This document shows positions 30,795 to 40,741 of a stretch of 64,000 bases of DNA, in pieces. Within the stretch, counting starts at the first letter, position 1. Each line of letters opens with the position of its first letter. The position numbers were made by a program, and so were the translations under genes. The stretch lies in assembly GCF_003290125.1 (NCBI RefSeq), contig NZ_QMKH01000001.1:496001-560000 (forward strand), written 5' to 3'. Source of the DNA: Microvirga flavescens (GTDB lineage: Bacteria > Pseudomonadota > Alphaproteobacteria > Rhizobiales > Beijerinckiaceae). A model generated the notes under the pieces. That model made no database searches. It saw only the letters and a list, made by a program, of their open reading frames with translations, and had not been told where the DNA came from.

Positions 30795-31481
30795 CTATGG
30801 AAGAAGCTTATACCCACCCGCCTCGGTGACCAAAATGCGGGCATTGGACGGATCGGGCTCGATCTTCTGCCGAAGGCGGTAAATGTGCGTTTCCAGCGTG
30901 TGGGTCGTCACGTTGGAATTGTAGCCCCAGACCTCGGCGAGAAGCGTCTCGCGCCCCACGACCTCGCGGCCCGCGCGGTAGAGATAGCGCAGGATCGCGG
31001 TTTCCTTTTCCGTGAGCTTGAGCTTTGAGCCCTTCTCGGTGGTGAGAAGCTTGGAGCCGGGGCGGAAGGTGTAGGGGCCGATCTGGAAAACGGCGTCCTC
31101 GCTCGCCTCGTACTGGCGCAGCTGCGAGCGGATGCGCGCCAGAAGAACGGCGAACTTGAAGGGCTTCACCACGTAATCGTTGGCACCCGCTTCCAGCCCC
31201 ATCACCGTATCAGTGTCGGAACCCTGCGCGGTGAGCATGATGATCGGGCTGCGGAACCCGTCGCGGCGCATGATCTTGACCGCCTCGCGCCCATCCATGT
31301 CGGGCAGGCCGACATCCATGATGGCGAGATCGATCCGCCCGCGCTTGACCGCCTCGATAGCCTCGAGGGCGTTCTTTGCCGTCTCGATCTCGAACTCGTC
31401 GTAGAAAGCCAGCTGCTCGACCAGGGTGTCACGCAGATCCTGGTCGTCATCAACGACGAGAAGACGACTGGCGTTTGACAT
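30795..31481 (-). CDS. OmpR/PhoB-type response regulator
   Basis: Two-component transcription regulator of 228 residues. The receiver domain (about 5-120) has acidic D11/D12, phosphoacceptor D56 in AIMDVGLPD, T84 and K106 in YVVKPF. A winged-helix domain (about 130-226) has LTEKETAILRYL and THTLETHIYRLRQKIE. ATG 31481 (MSNASRLLVVDDDQDLR) is chosen because a receiver starts there; the longer frame to 31640 is not supported. No histidine kinase is adjacent, so it is an orphan here. Essential cell-envelope regulators of this type are known in alphaproteobacteria (CenR); identity with those is only a possibility. Confidence 0.92.
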   Translation of the reverse strand: MSNASRLLVVDDDQDLRDTLVEQLAFYDEFEIETAKNALEAIEAVKRGRIDLAIMDVGLPDMDGREAVKIMRRDGFRSPIIMLTAQGSDTDTVMGLEAGANDYVVKPFKFAVLLARIRSQLRQYEASEDAVFQIGPYTFRPGSKLLTTEKGSKLKLTEKETAILRYLYRAGREVVGRETLLAEVWGYNSNVTTHTLETHIYRLRQKIEPDPSNARILVTEAGGYKLLP

Positions 31482-31669
31482 CTCCACCCTTTCGAAACGC
31501 AACGGAACGCTTGAGCCCGGCCAGCAGACTAGACCATGATCCATGCCGGTGTGCACGTCGATCCTGGCCTGGATCTGCGGTTTTCCGCACCTTCCTGAGG
31601 AAGCGCGAAGCGGGGCTTTCCGCCTCTCATAGCTTGACAACGCGGACCTGATCCAGCCCTTTCAGGATC

Positions 31670-32203
31670 ATGAAGCGAACCAGCATCGATCACATTCGGG
31701 TTTACCGCTCTCCCCTCGATCACCGGCGCGGGCGTCTCGTTGCCGGCAATCTGGTGCTCCCCTGCGCGCTTGGACGCTCGGGCACGACCCACGCCAAGCG
31801 TGAAGGCGACGGAGCCTCCCCGGTCGGCACCTTCCCGCTGGTGCAGGCCTTTTACCGCCCCGACAAAGGGCCCCGCCCGCGCACGGGCCTTTCCCTCAAC
31901 CCCATCCGCCGCACCGACGGCTGGTCGGACGATCCGACGGACCGGCGCTACAACCGCCCCGTTTCCCTGCCCTGCCCCACCAGCCACGAGAAGATGTGGC
32001 AGGCCGACGACGTCTATGACGTGGTTGTGGATATCGGCTGGAATCGCGGCCCCATCGTGCGGGGCCGGGGCAGCGCGATCTTTCTGCACCTCGCCCGCCC
32101 CGGCTTTACGCCGACGCAAGGCTGCGTCGCGGTCGAACAACGCATGATCCGCCGCTTGTTGGAGCGCCTCGGCCCACAGACCCGGATCGAGATCGTGGGC
32201 TGA
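31670..32203 (+). CDS. L,D-transpeptidase (YkuD domain) family protein
   Basis: 177 residues spanning essentially one YkuD domain. The catalytic motif is visible as H140 in IFLHLARPGFTPTQGCVAV with C152 as the nucleophile (consensus HG-x-SHGC; here the serine-histidine is replaced by TQ). GDGASPVGTFPL (47-56) is the conserved substrate-loop motif. No signal peptide or membrane anchor is evident, unlike typical periplasmic cross-linking enzymes, so it belongs to the short family often annotated as hypothetical YkuD proteins. It converges with the ABC-F gene across 16 bases. Confidence 0.87.
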   Translation: MKRTSIDHIRVYRSPLDHRRGRLVAGNLVLPCALGRSGTTHAKREGDGASPVGTFPLVQAFYRPDKGPRPRTGLSLNPIRRTDGWSDDPTDRRYNRPVSLPCPTSHEKMWQADDVYDVVVDIGWNRGPIVRGRGSAIFLHLARPGFTPTQGCVAVEQRMIRRLLERLGPQTRIEIVG

Positions 32204-32219
32204 GGAGCGCCGTTCGGGA

Positions 32220-33734
32220 TCATCCCTGCGCGAGCGTCTCGTAAAAGACCTCCGGCCCGTCGATCTCGGCGATCCGCCGCCCTTCGATGAGGAGAAAGCG
32301 CGTGCCGACTGCTTTTACGAAGCTGCGATCGTGCGAGACGAGAAGAGCCGTGGCCCCGTTGGCGAGAAGCTCGGCCTCCAGCATCTCCCGGCCCGGAATG
32401 TCCACGTGGTTCGTGGGCTCGTCCATGAGATAGAAATTCGGCTCCGTGAGATGCAGGGCGAGAAGTCCAAGACGCGCCTTCTGACCGGATGAGAGCTTCG
32501 CAATCGGCAGGTTCTGACGCTCGATGGGAAAGCCCGCTTCCGCGAGAAGCGCGCGGCTGCGCTGATCGCCGTGGCGGAAGGCGGACAGAATGAAGCCGTG
32601 CGCCGTCTCTTTTTGCGGCAATTGCGCCATGTCTTGATCCGCATAAGCCGATACGACGGAAGGGCTGATCCTGATGCCGGGAACATCGTTTCCGCCAAGC
32701 GCGCGATGGAGCAGCCGCACGAGTTGCGACTTGCCGACGCCGTTGCGGCCGAGAAGCACGATGCGGTCACCTTGCGCGATCTCGAGCTTTTTGATGTCGA
32801 ACAGCTTCACACCGTCGGGCTTTGCGACAGCGACGTTCTCCACCGTGACGAGAACCTTGGCGTGCGTGCCGCGCGCGCCGAGCTTAATCTCACCCGGGCG
32901 TTCGCGATGAACGTCGCGGACCGTCTGCTCCAGTTTCTCGGCGCGGTTCTTCAGCTGCGCTGATTTCTTATGCGCGAGATCGCTACCGCTGTTGACCGCG
33001 ATGTTGCGAAGCTCGCTCGCGTTTTCCCGCAAGCGGCGCACTTCGCGAAGGGCTTTGTCCCGCAAGGCCGCAGCCGCCGCATCGTGATCTTCCAACAGAG
33101 CCCGCGCACGGCGATAGGGATGGTTGAAGGACACCGATTCTTCCGGCCGCAGGAACAGGGTGCGGTTCGTGCAGGCATCGAGGAAGTCGCGGTCATGGCT
33201 TGCGATCACCATCGGCATCTGGCCCGCCGCGTCAGAGAGCCAGCGTTCGAGCAGCATGATCTTTTCAAGATCGAGATGATTCGTCGGCTCGTCGAGAAGA
33301 AGCGCGTCGGGCTCCGTGACCCACGCCCGCGCAATCAGCGCGAGGCGCTGCCAGCCGCCGCTCAAATGGCGCAAAGCGCGCTCGCGCAACTCGAAGGGAG
33401 CCTCGAAATCCGCGAGAATCACATCGACGCGCCAACCCTGGCTGTCCTGTTCGACGGGCGGCAGGGCATCGAGAATCGCCTGATGGAGGGAGAGGTCGAG
33501 TAGGCGTTCCGGCACGTCCTGCTCCACGAAGGCGATCTTCAAACCGCGGGAGCGGACGACCTCGCCGTGGGTCGGCTCGGCAAGCCCGGCGAGGCATTTC
33601 AGCAGGGTGGATTTGCCCGCACCGTTTCCGGCGACGAGACCGAGACGGTCGCGCTCGCTGATGGTGAGGGTGAGGTTCTTAAAAAGCGGGTTTTGCGCAA
33701 GGACGGTTGCGTTGCGAAGGCCGATGGAGCCCAT
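32220..33734 (-). CDS. ABC-F family ATPase
   Basis: Cytoplasmic protein of 504 residues with two ABC domains and no membrane segments, the form of ribosome-associated ABC-F factors. Domain 1: Walker A GNGAGKST (36-43), signature LSGGWQR (124-130), DEPTNHLD (148-155). The inter-domain linker is about 200-290. Domain 2: Walker A GRNGVGKSQ (329-337), signature LSSGQKARLGL, DEPTNHVD. ATG 33734 starts MGSIGLRNATVLAQNPLF. ABC-F subtype and antibiotic-resistance role cannot be inferred. Confidence 0.92.
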   Translation of the reverse strand: MGSIGLRNATVLAQNPLFKNLTLTISERDRLGLVAGNGAGKSTLLKCLAGLAEPTHGEVVRSRGLKIAFVEQDVPERLLDLSLHQAILDALPPVEQDSQGWRVDVILADFEAPFELRERALRHLSGGWQRLALIARAWVTEPDALLLDEPTNHLDLEKIMLLERWLSDAAGQMPMVIASHDRDFLDACTNRTLFLRPEESVSFNHPYRRARALLEDHDAAAAALRDKALREVRRLRENASELRNIAVNSGSDLAHKKSAQLKNRAEKLEQTVRDVHRERPGEIKLGARGTHAKVLVTVENVAVAKPDGVKLFDIKKLEIAQGDRIVLLGRNGVGKSQLVRLLHRALGGNDVPGIRISPSVVSAYADQDMAQLPQKETAHGFILSAFRHGDQRSRALLAEAGFPIERQNLPIAKLSSGQKARLGLLALHLTEPNFYLMDEPTNHVDIPGREMLEAELLANGATALLVSHDRSFVKAVGTRFLLIEGRRIAEIDGPEVFYETLAQG

Positions 33735-33884
33735 GGATCATCTCGTGAAGGTCAGCGCGGCCCAGTTTTAGGGACATCGCGCGAAAAAGCGTGAACAGGT
33801 GTCGTGCGCATCAAGGCTTTGAAGCCTTCGACGCGGTGAGCCGTTCAGAGCCGACCGATGATGAGATGAGAGACGGGAACGCCG
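33735..33884. other. Gene-free stretch downstream of the small-ORF pair
   Basis: No coding region is supported. A perfect AAGGCTT-TG-AAGCCTT hairpin lies at about 33813-33828, without a T-run on either side. It may end transcripts coming from the small genes at 33885-34226 before the ABC-F gene. Confidence 0.35.
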
Positions 33885-33971
33885 TCAGATCCGCTTCATG
33901 GCCCGCCCTGCAACAAGCTGCTGCAGGGCCTGCCAGGGGCCGAACATGCGTAGATGCAACGCTTCACACAT
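33885..33971 (-). CDS. Candidate 28-residue small protein
   Basis: Begins at ATG 33971 with a near-perfect GAAGGAGG ribosome binding site six bases upstream and encodes MCEALHLRMFGPWQALQQLV followed by eight more residues. It lies 75 bases downstream of the DUF1127-like gene on the same strand. A perfect 8-bp hairpin (GCCCTGCA/TGCAGGGC, 33905-33929) sits inside it. No family is recognised. The strong ribosome binding site is the main support; the length is too short to judge by codon usage. Confidence 0.4.
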   Translation of the reverse strand: MCEALHLRMFGPWQALQQLVAGRAMKRI

Positions 33972-34046
33972 GCAGCCCTCCTTCAGGTTCGCGGTGACGT
34001 TTACGAAAGAAAGCCTAGTCGCTGAAGATCGGCAAGGCAATCCCGC

Positions 34047-34226
34047 TCACGTCGTCTCGCGGCGCTCGCGGATGCGCTTGGGGTTTTCGCCGATATCGGC
34101 GACGAGGTGGTCCCCAAGGGCCGACAGACGCTCCAGCTCCTCCCGCAACCGCTTCTCGGCGACCGCTGTCTCGTCGCGACGGAACAGGGCGCGCAAGGCA
34201 TTCTTCAAGCGAACGAAAATGGTCAT
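34047..34226 (-). CDS. Small DUF1127-like protein
   Basis: 59 residues starting MTIFVRLKNALRALFRRDET; GGGAGG lies nine bases before the ATG. An arginine-rich amphipathic N-terminus leads to LERLSALGDHLVADIGENP, which matches the LSDRxLxDIGL core of DUF1127 proteins, the small arginine-rich proteins involved in phosphate/carbon regulation and RNA binding in alphaproteobacteria. The usual final YR-box is reduced to KRIRERRE. It is divergent from a LysR regulator with 102 bases between, so that regulator may control it. Confidence 0.75.
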   Translation of the reverse strand: MTIFVRLKNALRALFRRDETAVAEKRLREELERLSALGDHLVADIGENPKRIRERRETT

Positions 34227-34328
34227 CGAAAAGCCTCCCGGGATTCGAGAAGCTTCTCATTTTTATCATCTTTTCGGCTCGCTCAACCGGCTTTTCCGCA
34301 TCGATTGCTTGAGTTAAACTTAAGCGAG

Positions 34329-35219
34329 ATGACCCGCTCCCTGCCTTCCCTCACCGCCCTTCGCGCCTTCGAAGCGACCGCACGAACCGGCAGCATGCTG
34401 CGGGCGGCAGAGAGCCTTTTCGTCACCCAAAGCGCGATCAGCCGCCACATCCGCACGCTGGAGGAGGAACTCGGCTGCGCGCTGTTCAGGCGGGTGCATC
34501 GCGGGCTCGTGCTGACGGTGGAGGGCGAGGCTTTGGCGCGGACCCTCAATGACGCCTTCACCCAGATCGGCGAGGAGGTGAACCGCTTGCGTCACCGGCC
34601 GGAAGTGCTGCGGGTCCATGCTCCGCCGACCTTCGGCATCCGCTGGCTTATGCCCCGCCTGTCCCGGTTCGAGGCCCGCCACCCGGATATTGCCGTCGAG
34701 GTGAACATCACCTGGAACAAGCCCGAGCCGGACCCGCCGGAATTCCATGTGGGGATCGTCTGCCATCATACGGAACGGTGGTCGCAGCCGCAGCCGTACC
34801 TCACGCCCCTCATGACCGAGCGGCTGACACCCGTCTGCTCGCCTGACTTTCTCGAAAAATGGCCGTGCCTTGCGGAAGCGAAGGGTTTCGAGGAGGTGCC
34901 GCTTCTCCATTGCACGAACCACCACACCGATTGGCGGCTATGGTCGAAGGGCTGGGGCGGAGCGGAATTCCGGGTCGATCGCGGTGAGGCCTTCGGCACG
35001 CTCGACCTCGCGATCCGGGCCGCCCAGGCGGGACGCGGGCTCGCCATCGCCGACATCGCCATGATCGAGGACGACCTGCGCCTAGGGCATCTCGTCATGC
35101 CCCTGCCCGATCGCATTGTGCCAGGGGAGAGCTATTACTTCGTCTTGCGCCCCACACGAAAGGACAGGGCCGACGGCGAGGCGCTGCGGAGCTGGATTCT
35201 GGACGAGCTTAAGGCTTAA
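34329..35219 (+). CDS. LysR family transcriptional regulator (GcvA-like)
   Basis: 296 residues. The N-terminal winged HTH (about 5-65) reads LPSLTALRAFEATARTGS, then LFVTQSAISRHIRTLEEELG, close to GcvA. The effector domain (about 90-290) has the PPTFGIRWLMPRLSRFEARH pattern. ATG 34329 gives the canonical start; upstream sequence overlaps the divergent small gene. The intergenic CTTGAGTTAAACTTAAG at about 34308-34324 is a possible binding site. The target is unknown; the divergent DUF1127-like gene is the best candidate. The 3' end overlaps yggS by 11 bases in convergent arrangement. Confidence 0.9.
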   Translation: MTRSLPSLTALRAFEATARTGSMLRAAESLFVTQSAISRHIRTLEEELGCALFRRVHRGLVLTVEGEALARTLNDAFTQIGEEVNRLRHRPEVLRVHAPPTFGIRWLMPRLSRFEARHPDIAVEVNITWNKPEPDPPEFHVGIVCHHTERWSQPQPYLTPLMTERLTPVCSPDFLEKWPCLAEAKGFEEVPLLHCTNHHTDWRLWSKGWGGAEFRVDRGEAFGTLDLAIRAAQAGRGLAIADIAMIEDDLRLGHLVMPLPDRIVPGESYYFVLRPTRKDRADGEALRSWILDELKA

Positions 35220-35895
35220 CCGCCTTCGCCCGCGTCCCGAAAATCGCGCTGCCGACCCGCACATGGGTCGCGCCCATCTGGATCGCGGCGTCGAAATCGG
35301 CGCTCATGCCCATCGAAAGCCCGTTCAGGCCGTTGCGCTTGGCGATGGTGGCGAGAAGCGCGAAATGCGGCGACGGCGGGTCCTCCGCCGGGGGGATGCA
35401 CATCAGGCCCTCGATGGTGAGGCCGTATTGGGTGCGGCAGGTCTCAATGAAGGCGTCGACCTCGCGCGGCGCGACGCCGCCCTTCTGCGGCTCCTCGCCG
35501 GTATTTACCTGCACGAAAAGGCGCGGCGTCCTGCCCTGCTTGGCGATTTCCTTGGCGAGCGCCTCCGCGAGGGAGGGACGGTCGAGGGTCTGGATCACGT
35601 CGAAGAGTTCGACCGCCTCCTTCGCCTTGTTGGATTGCAGCGGGCCGATCAGGTGCAGCTCGACATCCGGGTAACGCTCGCGCAGCTCCGGCCACTTGGC
35701 CTTGGTTTCCTGCACGTAGTTTTCGCCGAACACGCGCTGCCCCGCTGCGAGCGCGGGCGCGATGTCCTCTGCCGGGAAGGTTTTCGACACGGCAATCAGC
35801 GTCACGAAGCCGGGCTTGCGGTCATAATCCGACTCGGCACGGGCGATGGCGGCCTTCACGGTGGCCAGACGCTCGACGGTCTCGTTCTCGCTCAT
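35209..35895 (-). CDS. yggS: PLP homeostasis protein, YggS/PROSC family
   Basis: Cytoplasmic pyridoxal-phosphate-binding protein of 228 residues with an alanine-racemase-type TIM barrel and no known catalytic activity; it buffers free PLP. The PLP lysine is K38 in TLIAVSKTFP. Other family marks are GENYVQE, HLIGPLQSNK, LFVQVNTGEE and LSMGMSADFDAAI, ending in VRVGSAIFGTR, the phosphate-binding loop. ATG 35895 starts MSENETVERLATV. It is divergent from leuS with a repeat in between. Confidence 0.95.
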   Translation of the reverse strand: MSENETVERLATVKAAIARAESDYDRKPGFVTLIAVSKTFPAEDIAPALAAGQRVFGENYVQETKAKWPELRERYPDVELHLIGPLQSNKAKEAVELFDVIQTLDRPSLAEALAKEIAKQGRTPRLFVQVNTGEEPQKGGVAPREVDAFIETCRTQYGLTIEGLMCIPPAEDPPSPHFALLATIAKRNGLNGLSMGMSADFDAAIQMGATHVRVGSAIFGTRAKAVKP

Positions 35896-35930
35896 GCCCC
35901 CTCCTGCCGGATGTGAACGCTCAGGAGCCC

Positions 35931-36035
35931 TCGTAGAGCGATTTCCGATTCATTTGAATCCAAAATCGCACCCTGTCTCTTGTTTCCATGCCTTTTCTGG
36001 CGCAAAACCGGGACCGCTTCGGCGGACCGCGCCGA
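35931..36035. repeat. Intergenic repeat, GAGCGATTTCCGATTC family
   Basis: Contains TAGAGCGATTTCCGATTCA, TTGAATC and a right part GGCGCAAAACCGGGACCGC. This pattern recurs widely in Rhizobiales intergenic DNA (from memory). It sits between yggS and leuS and reads as a false 36-residue leader of leuS. Confidence 0.65.
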
Positions 36036-36087
36036 CCGGCGGCGGAAAAGCCGCCTTTCTCTTGTCTTGACGGATGAACGACGAACG

Positions 36088-38709
36088 ATGAGGCCCGAGC
36101 GCTACAACGCCAAGGAAGCCGAGCTGAAATGGCGGCAGGTATGGAACGACCGCGATCTGTTCCGGACGAAGAACGACGATCCGCGCCCGAAATACTACGT
36201 GCTCGAGATGTTCCCGTATCCGTCGGGCCGCATCCACATGGGCCACGTCCGCAATTACACGATGGGCGACGTGGTCGCGCGCTACAAGCGCGCGAAGGGG
36301 TTCAACGTCCTGCACCCGATGGGGTGGGACGCCTTCGGCATGCCCGCCGAAAACGCCGCCATGCAGAACAAGGTCCACCCCAAGGAATGGACCTACGCCA
36401 ACATCGCGACCATGCGCGGCCAGCTGCAGTCGATGGGCCTCTCCCTCGACTGGAGCCGTGAGATCGCGACCTGCGACCCGAGCTACTACAAGCACCAGCA
36501 GGCGATGTTCATCGATTTCCTGAAGGCGGGAATCGTCGACCGCAAGACCGCCAAGGTGAACTGGGACCCGGTGGACCAGACCGTGCTCGCCAACGAGCAG
36601 GTGATCGACGGGCGCGGCTGGCGCTCCGGCGCGCTGGTCGAACAGCGCGAATTGACCCAGTGGTTCTTCAAGATCACCGATTTCGCGCAGGATCTCCTGG
36701 ACAAGCTCGACACCCTCGAGCGCTGGCCGGAAAAGGTGCGCCTGATGCAGCGCAACTGGATCGGCCGCTCCGAGGGCCTGCTGGTCCGCTTCGCCCTTCA
36801 GGCGGCAGCGCCCAATGGCGAGAACGAGGTCGAGATCTACACCACCCGCCCGGACACCCTGTTCGGCGCGAAATTCGTAGCGCTCGCTCCCGACCATCCG
36901 CTGGCCAGAGCGGTCGCCGAAAAGAACCCTGAGCTTGCCGCCTTCGTCGAGGAAGCCAAGCGCGTGGGAACGGCGCAGGAGGCCATCGACAAGGCCGAGA
37001 AGCTGGGCTTCGACACCGGCCTCAAGGTCGTGCACCCGTTCGACCCCACCTGGACGCTGCCGGTCTACGTGGCGAATTTCGTGCTCATGGAATACGGCAC
37101 CGGCGCGATCTTCGGCTGCCCGGCGCACGACCAGCGCGACCTCGATTTCGTCAACAAGTACGGCCTCGGCAACACCCCCGTGGTGTGCCCGCCGGATGTG
37201 GACCCCGCCACCTTTACGATCACCGACACCGCCTATGACGGCGAGGGCCGGATGATCAATTCCCGCTTCCTCGACGGCATGACCATCGCGGACGCGAAGG
37301 AAGAGGTCGCCCGCCGTCTCGAGCAGGACAAGCGCAACAACCGTCCCATCGGCGAGCGGAAGGTGAATTTCCGCCTGCGCGACTGGGGCATTTCGCGCCA
37401 GCGTTACTGGGGCTGCCCGATCCCGATCATCCATTGCGACGATTGCGGCGTGCTGCCTGTGCCGAAGGATCAGCTTCCCGTGACCCTGCCGGAGGACGTG
37501 TCCTTCGACGTGCCGGGCAATCCGCTCGACCGGCACCCCACCTGGAAGCACGTCAATTGCCCGCATTGCGGCAAGGCCGCCCGCCGAGAGACGGACACGA
37601 TGGACACCTTCGTGGATTCGTCCTGGTACTTCGCGCGCTTCACCGATCCGACCCTGACCGACAAGCCGACCGAACCGAAAACGGTCAACCACTGGCTACC
37701 CGTCGATCAGTATATCGGCGGCATCGAGCACGCGATCCTGCACCTGCTCTATTCGCGCTTCTTCACCCGCGCCATGAAGCAGACCGGCCATGCAGGCCTG
37801 GACGAGCCCTTCGCGGGCCTGTTCACGCAGGGCATGGTGGTGCACGAGACCTACAAGGCCGCCGACGGCTCCTGGGTGATGCCGAGCGACGTGCGCATCG
37901 AGGTCGAGGGCAGTGTCCGCAAGGGCTTCCATGTGACCACCGGCGCGCCCATCGAGATCGGCTCCATCGAGAAGATGTCGAAGTCGAAGAAGAACACCGT
38001 CGATCCGGACGACATCATCGCCTCCTATGGCGCCGACACCGCCCGCTGGTTCATGCTCTCCGATTCGCCCCCTGAGCGCGACGTGATCTGGACCGAGGAA
38101 GGCGTGCAGGGCGCGGCACGCTTCGTGCAGCGTGTCTGGCGCCTGATCTGCGAGATTTCAGACCGCGCGGCGACGGCCAGCGACGGCGCGGAGGCTTCCG
38201 GCCCCATCGGCACAGCCCTGCGCAAGGCCGCGCATAAGGCCTTGGCGGTAGTGGAAGAGGACGTGGAGCGCCTGCGCTTCAACCGCTGCGTCGCCCAGCT
38301 CTACGAGCTCGCGAACAGCCTTCACGAGCAGCTCAATGCGGCCAAGTCCTCCGACGAGGCGGGCCTTGCCACGGCGCTTAAGGAAGCCGGCCGCATCTTC
38401 GTGCAGTTGCTCGCGCCGATGATGCCGCACCTTGCCGAGGAATGCTGGACCGCACTTGGCCTGCCGGGCCTTGCGGCGCAAGCCGCCTGGCCAGAACTTG
38501 ACCGCTCGCTTCTCGTCGAGAACGCGATTACGTTGCCGGTGCAGGTCAACGGCAAGAAGCGCGCCGACGTCACCATCGCCCGCGACGCCGATCAGGCAGC
38601 GGTCGAAGCGGCTGTGCTCTCGCTCGAGGCCGTGCAGAAGGCGCTGGAAGGAAAGGCCCCGCGCAAGATCATCGTGGTGCCGCAGAGGATCGTGAATGTT
38701 GTCGCTTAA
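36088..38709 (+). CDS. leuS: Leucyl-tRNA synthetase
   Basis: Class I aminoacyl-tRNA synthetase charging tRNA-Leu; 873 residues, the normal bacterial size. HIGH motif: HMGH at 50-53 ([20 protein letters not shown]). Editing domain about 230-410 with [17 protein letters not shown] is exact at 629-633. An anticodon-binding domain and C-terminal domain complete it. ATG 36088 ([15 protein letters not shown]) matches the family start; the frame up to 35980 runs into the intergenic repeat. It overlaps lptE by 14 bases, forming the leuS-lptE-holA operon common in alphaproteobacteria. Confidence 0.98.
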   Translation: MRPERYNAKEAELKWRQVWNDRDLFRTKNDDPRPKYYVLEMFPYPSGRIHMGHVRNYTMGDVVARYKRAKGFNVLHPMGWDAFGMPAENAAMQNKVHPKEWTYANIATMRGQLQSMGLSLDWSREIATCDPSYYKHQQAMFIDFLKAGIVDRKTAKVNWDPVDQTVLANEQVIDGRGWRSGALVEQRELTQWFFKITDFAQDLLDKLDTLERWPEKVRLMQRNWIGRSEGLLVRFALQAAAPNGENEVEIYTTRPDTLFGAKFVALAPDHPLARAVAEKNPELAAFVEEAKRVGTAQEAIDKAEKLGFDTGLKVVHPFDPTWTLPVYVANFVLMEYGTGAIFGCPAHDQRDLDFVNKYGLGNTPVVCPPDVDPATFTITDTAYDGEGRMINSRFLDGMTIADAKEEVARRLEQDKRNNRPIGERKVNFRLRDWGISRQRYWGCPIPIIHCDDCGVLPVPKDQLPVTLPEDVSFDVPGNPLDRHPTWKHVNCPHCGKAARRETDTMDTFVDSSWYFARFTDPTLTDKPTEPKTVNHWLPVDQYIGGIEHAILHLLYSRFFTRAMKQTGHAGLDEPFAGLFTQGMVVHETYKAADGSWVMPSDVRIEVEGSVRKGFHVTTGAPIEIGSIEKMSKSKKNTVDPDDIIASYGADTARWFMLSDSPPERDVIWTEEGVQGAARFVQRVWRLICEISDRAATASDGAEASGPIGTALRKAAHKALAVVEEDVERLRFNRCVAQLYELANSLHEQLNAAKSSDEAGLATALKEAGRIFVQLLAPMMPHLAEECWTALGLPGLAAQAAWPELDRSLLVENAITLPVQVNGKKRADVTIARDADQAAVEAAVLSLEAVQKALEGKAPRKIIVVPQRIVNVVA

Positions 38710-39244
38710 TTTCAAGAGCTTCGCCCGCCTCGGGGCTGTCGTCGGAATGACCTTGGGCCTCGCCGCCTGCTTTCGCCCCCTCTACGGCGAGCCGGTCGCG
38801 TCCGGCCAGTCGCTCCAATCCGTGATGGCGTCCATCGACGTCGAGGAGATCAACCTTCCCGACGCCCAGACGCGGGTCAGCCATTACCTGCGCAGCGAGC
38901 TGGTTTACGATCTCAACGGCTCCGGCGTTCCCGCGCCGAAGAAATATGCGCTGAAGATCTCGTACGGCCAGTCGCTCAGCACGCCGATCGTCGATTCCGT
39001 GACCGGCACCGCCCAGTCGGCCACCATCAGCGCGACGGTCAATTACACCCTGACCAGCCTCGACGGTTCGAAGACGCTCGCCAGTGGCACAGCCAAGGGA
39101 TCGGCGTCCTATGACCGCTTCCAGCAGCGCTTCGCCAGCGTGCGCGCAGCCCGCGATGGGGAGATCCGCATCGCCAAGATGATCTCGTCCGAGATCAAGA
39201 CCCGCCTCGCGGCGGCACTCTCCGCCAGCGACGCCAAGCTTTAA
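38696..39244 (+). CDS. lptE: LPS assembly lipoprotein LptE
   Basis: Outer-membrane lipoprotein that plugs LptD for lipopolysaccharide export. 182 residues with a lipoprotein signal: hydrophobic stretch 10-23 and lipobox LAAC with C25. The mature part has the LptE pattern of RPLYGEP followed by a beta-rich domain ([30 protein letters not shown]). ATG 38696 lies within the leuS 3' end, and the stop overlaps holA by one base (TAATG), so translation is coupled in both directions. Confidence 0.92.
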   Translation: MLSLNFKSFARLGAVVGMTLGLAACFRPLYGEPVASGQSLQSVMASIDVEEINLPDAQTRVSHYLRSELVYDLNGSGVPAPKKYALKISYGQSLSTPIVDSVTGTAQSATISATVNYTLTSLDGSKTLASGTAKGSASYDRFQQRFASVRAARDGEIRIAKMISSEIKTRLAAALSASDAKL

Positions 39245-40263
39245 TGGTCGCCGTCAAAGCGGGAGACGTGGATGGGGTGCTGCGGCGCCCCAATCCCCAG
39301 ATCGGGGTCTTTCTGCTCTACGGCCCCGATACGGGCCTTGTGAGCGAAAGGGCCAAGGCTCTCGCGGAGAAATCGGTCGACGACCCGAACGACCCGTTCC
39401 AGCTCATCCGCCTGGAGGGCGATTCGCTCGCCGCCGACCCCGCACGGCTCGCCGATGAGGCGGGAACCGTCCCCCTTTTCGGCGGCAAGCGGGCGATCTG
39501 GGTCAAGGGCACCTCCCGCAACATCGCGCCCGCCGTCGAGGCGGTGCTGCAGGCTCCCTTGCAGGATACGGTGGTCATTCTGGAGGGCGGCGATCTCGCC
39601 AAGACCGCACCCTTACGCGTGTTGTGCGAGCGCTCGCAAATGGCGCTCGCCCTGCCCTGCTACGCCGATTCGGGACGCGACCTGCAAGGCATCGTCGACG
39701 AGATGCTCAAGGAAGGTGGCTTTTCGATCTCCCGGGACGCGCGAACCGCTCTTCTGGCGAGCCTCGGCGGCGACCGGCTGGCGACCCGCGGCGAACTCTC
39801 CAAGCTGATGCTCTACGCCCACGGCAAGCGCGAGATCGACGTGGAGGACATCGACGCCATCCTCAGCGACGTCTCAAGCCTTGCGATGGATGCGGTGGTG
39901 GACGCGGCCTTCGCCGGCGCCGGCACGGAGCTGGAAACCGGTTCGCGGCGCCTCGCGGCGGAAGGCGTCCACGCCTCGGTCCTTCTCGGCGCGGCTCTGC
40001 GCCACGCTTTCACCCTGCTCAACGCCCGCCTCGCGATGGAGGAAGGCCGCAGCGCGGCGATGGTGGTGGAGGGTATGCGCGGCCTGCATTTTCGCCGAAA
40101 ACCCCTCATCGAGCGGCACCTGCAGCGCTGGACCTCGGAGACCCTCAAACGCGCCATCGCGGCGTTACAGGCGAGCCTCCTTGAAACCCGCCGCCTCTCG
40201 GCCCTCGACGATGTCATCGCCGCCAAGACCCTGCTCGATATCGCCCGCATGGCGCGGCGGTAG
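39244..40263 (+). CDS. holA: DNA polymerase III subunit delta
   Basis: Clamp-loader subunit that opens the beta clamp; 339 residues. Family marks: GVFLLYGPDTGLVSERAKAL near 20-40, ASLGGDRLATRGELSKLMLYA near 178-198, and the C-terminal collar domain (about 220-339) with LHFRRKPLIERHLQRW. The ATG overlaps the lptE stop. It ends the leuS-lptE-holA operon; no clear terminator follows. Confidence 0.95.
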   Translation: MVAVKAGDVDGVLRRPNPQIGVFLLYGPDTGLVSERAKALAEKSVDDPNDPFQLIRLEGDSLAADPARLADEAGTVPLFGGKRAIWVKGTSRNIAPAVEAVLQAPLQDTVVILEGGDLAKTAPLRVLCERSQMALALPCYADSGRDLQGIVDEMLKEGGFSISRDARTALLASLGGDRLATRGELSKLMLYAHGKREIDVEDIDAILSDVSSLAMDAVVDAAFAGAGTELETGSRRLAAEGVHASVLLGAALRHAFTLLNARLAMEEGRSAAMVVEGMRGLHFRRKPLIERHLQRWTSETLKRAIAALQASLLETRRLSALDDVIAAKTLLDIARMARR

Positions 40264-40707
40264 GGACAGTTTCCGGCGGATCCGATTCTGCAGAAGACCG
40301 AGATCTCACGTTAAGCTGAAGCCCGCCCAGGTTTCGTCTGACGTCGGCGATCTTTGCATGACCGAGGCGATGGCTTCGTCTTCCTAATAATTACAGTAGC
40401 TTAGGACTTATTTTCCGACCTCCTGTAAGGCGCGGAGACCTCGTAGAGTGGCTTGAGAGATTTTCGACAGCACACCCCACGCCTCCTGTGTGACCCCGGA
40501 AATGCGTTAGGTGAGGCTTCGATTCGGAGGGCGCTTCGAAGCACAGCGAGGCCGACACACCCCTCAACCCTCAACTCGCCAACTGTTCGGCCACGCCTTT
40601 CGCGGCCTCTTTCTTCAATCCGTCCCTCGTAATTCCCTTCCGCGCGCCACTCACCTCCTCCCCTTTGCACTTCGCTTTTAAAAAGCACCGATATGCTTTT
40701 GAGATGA
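40264..40707. other. Gene-free stretch between holA and marR-type gene
   Basis: I see no supported gene. Frames here are short or arginine-rich without homology. The stretch is richer in A/T than its flanks from about 40380, and 40590-40680 is pyrimidine-rich on the plus strand. It may hold the 3' end of the holA transcript and upstream regulatory DNA for the MarR gene. Confidence 0.3.
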
Positions 40708-40735
40708 TTGCATATGGAAATATGTCGGTTATAGT
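40708..40735 (+). promoter_or_regulatory. Promoter and embedded palindrome of the MarR gene
   Basis: TTGCAT (40708-40713) and TATAGT (40730-40735) are spaced by 16 bases. The predicted start site falls on the ATG at 40742 itself, and there is no ribosome binding site, which suggests a leaderless mRNA. The inverted repeat CATAT-GGAA-ATATG (40711-40724) lies in the spacer, where an autorepressor would block RNA polymerase. Confidence 0.55.
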
Positions 40736-40741
40736 ACGGGT

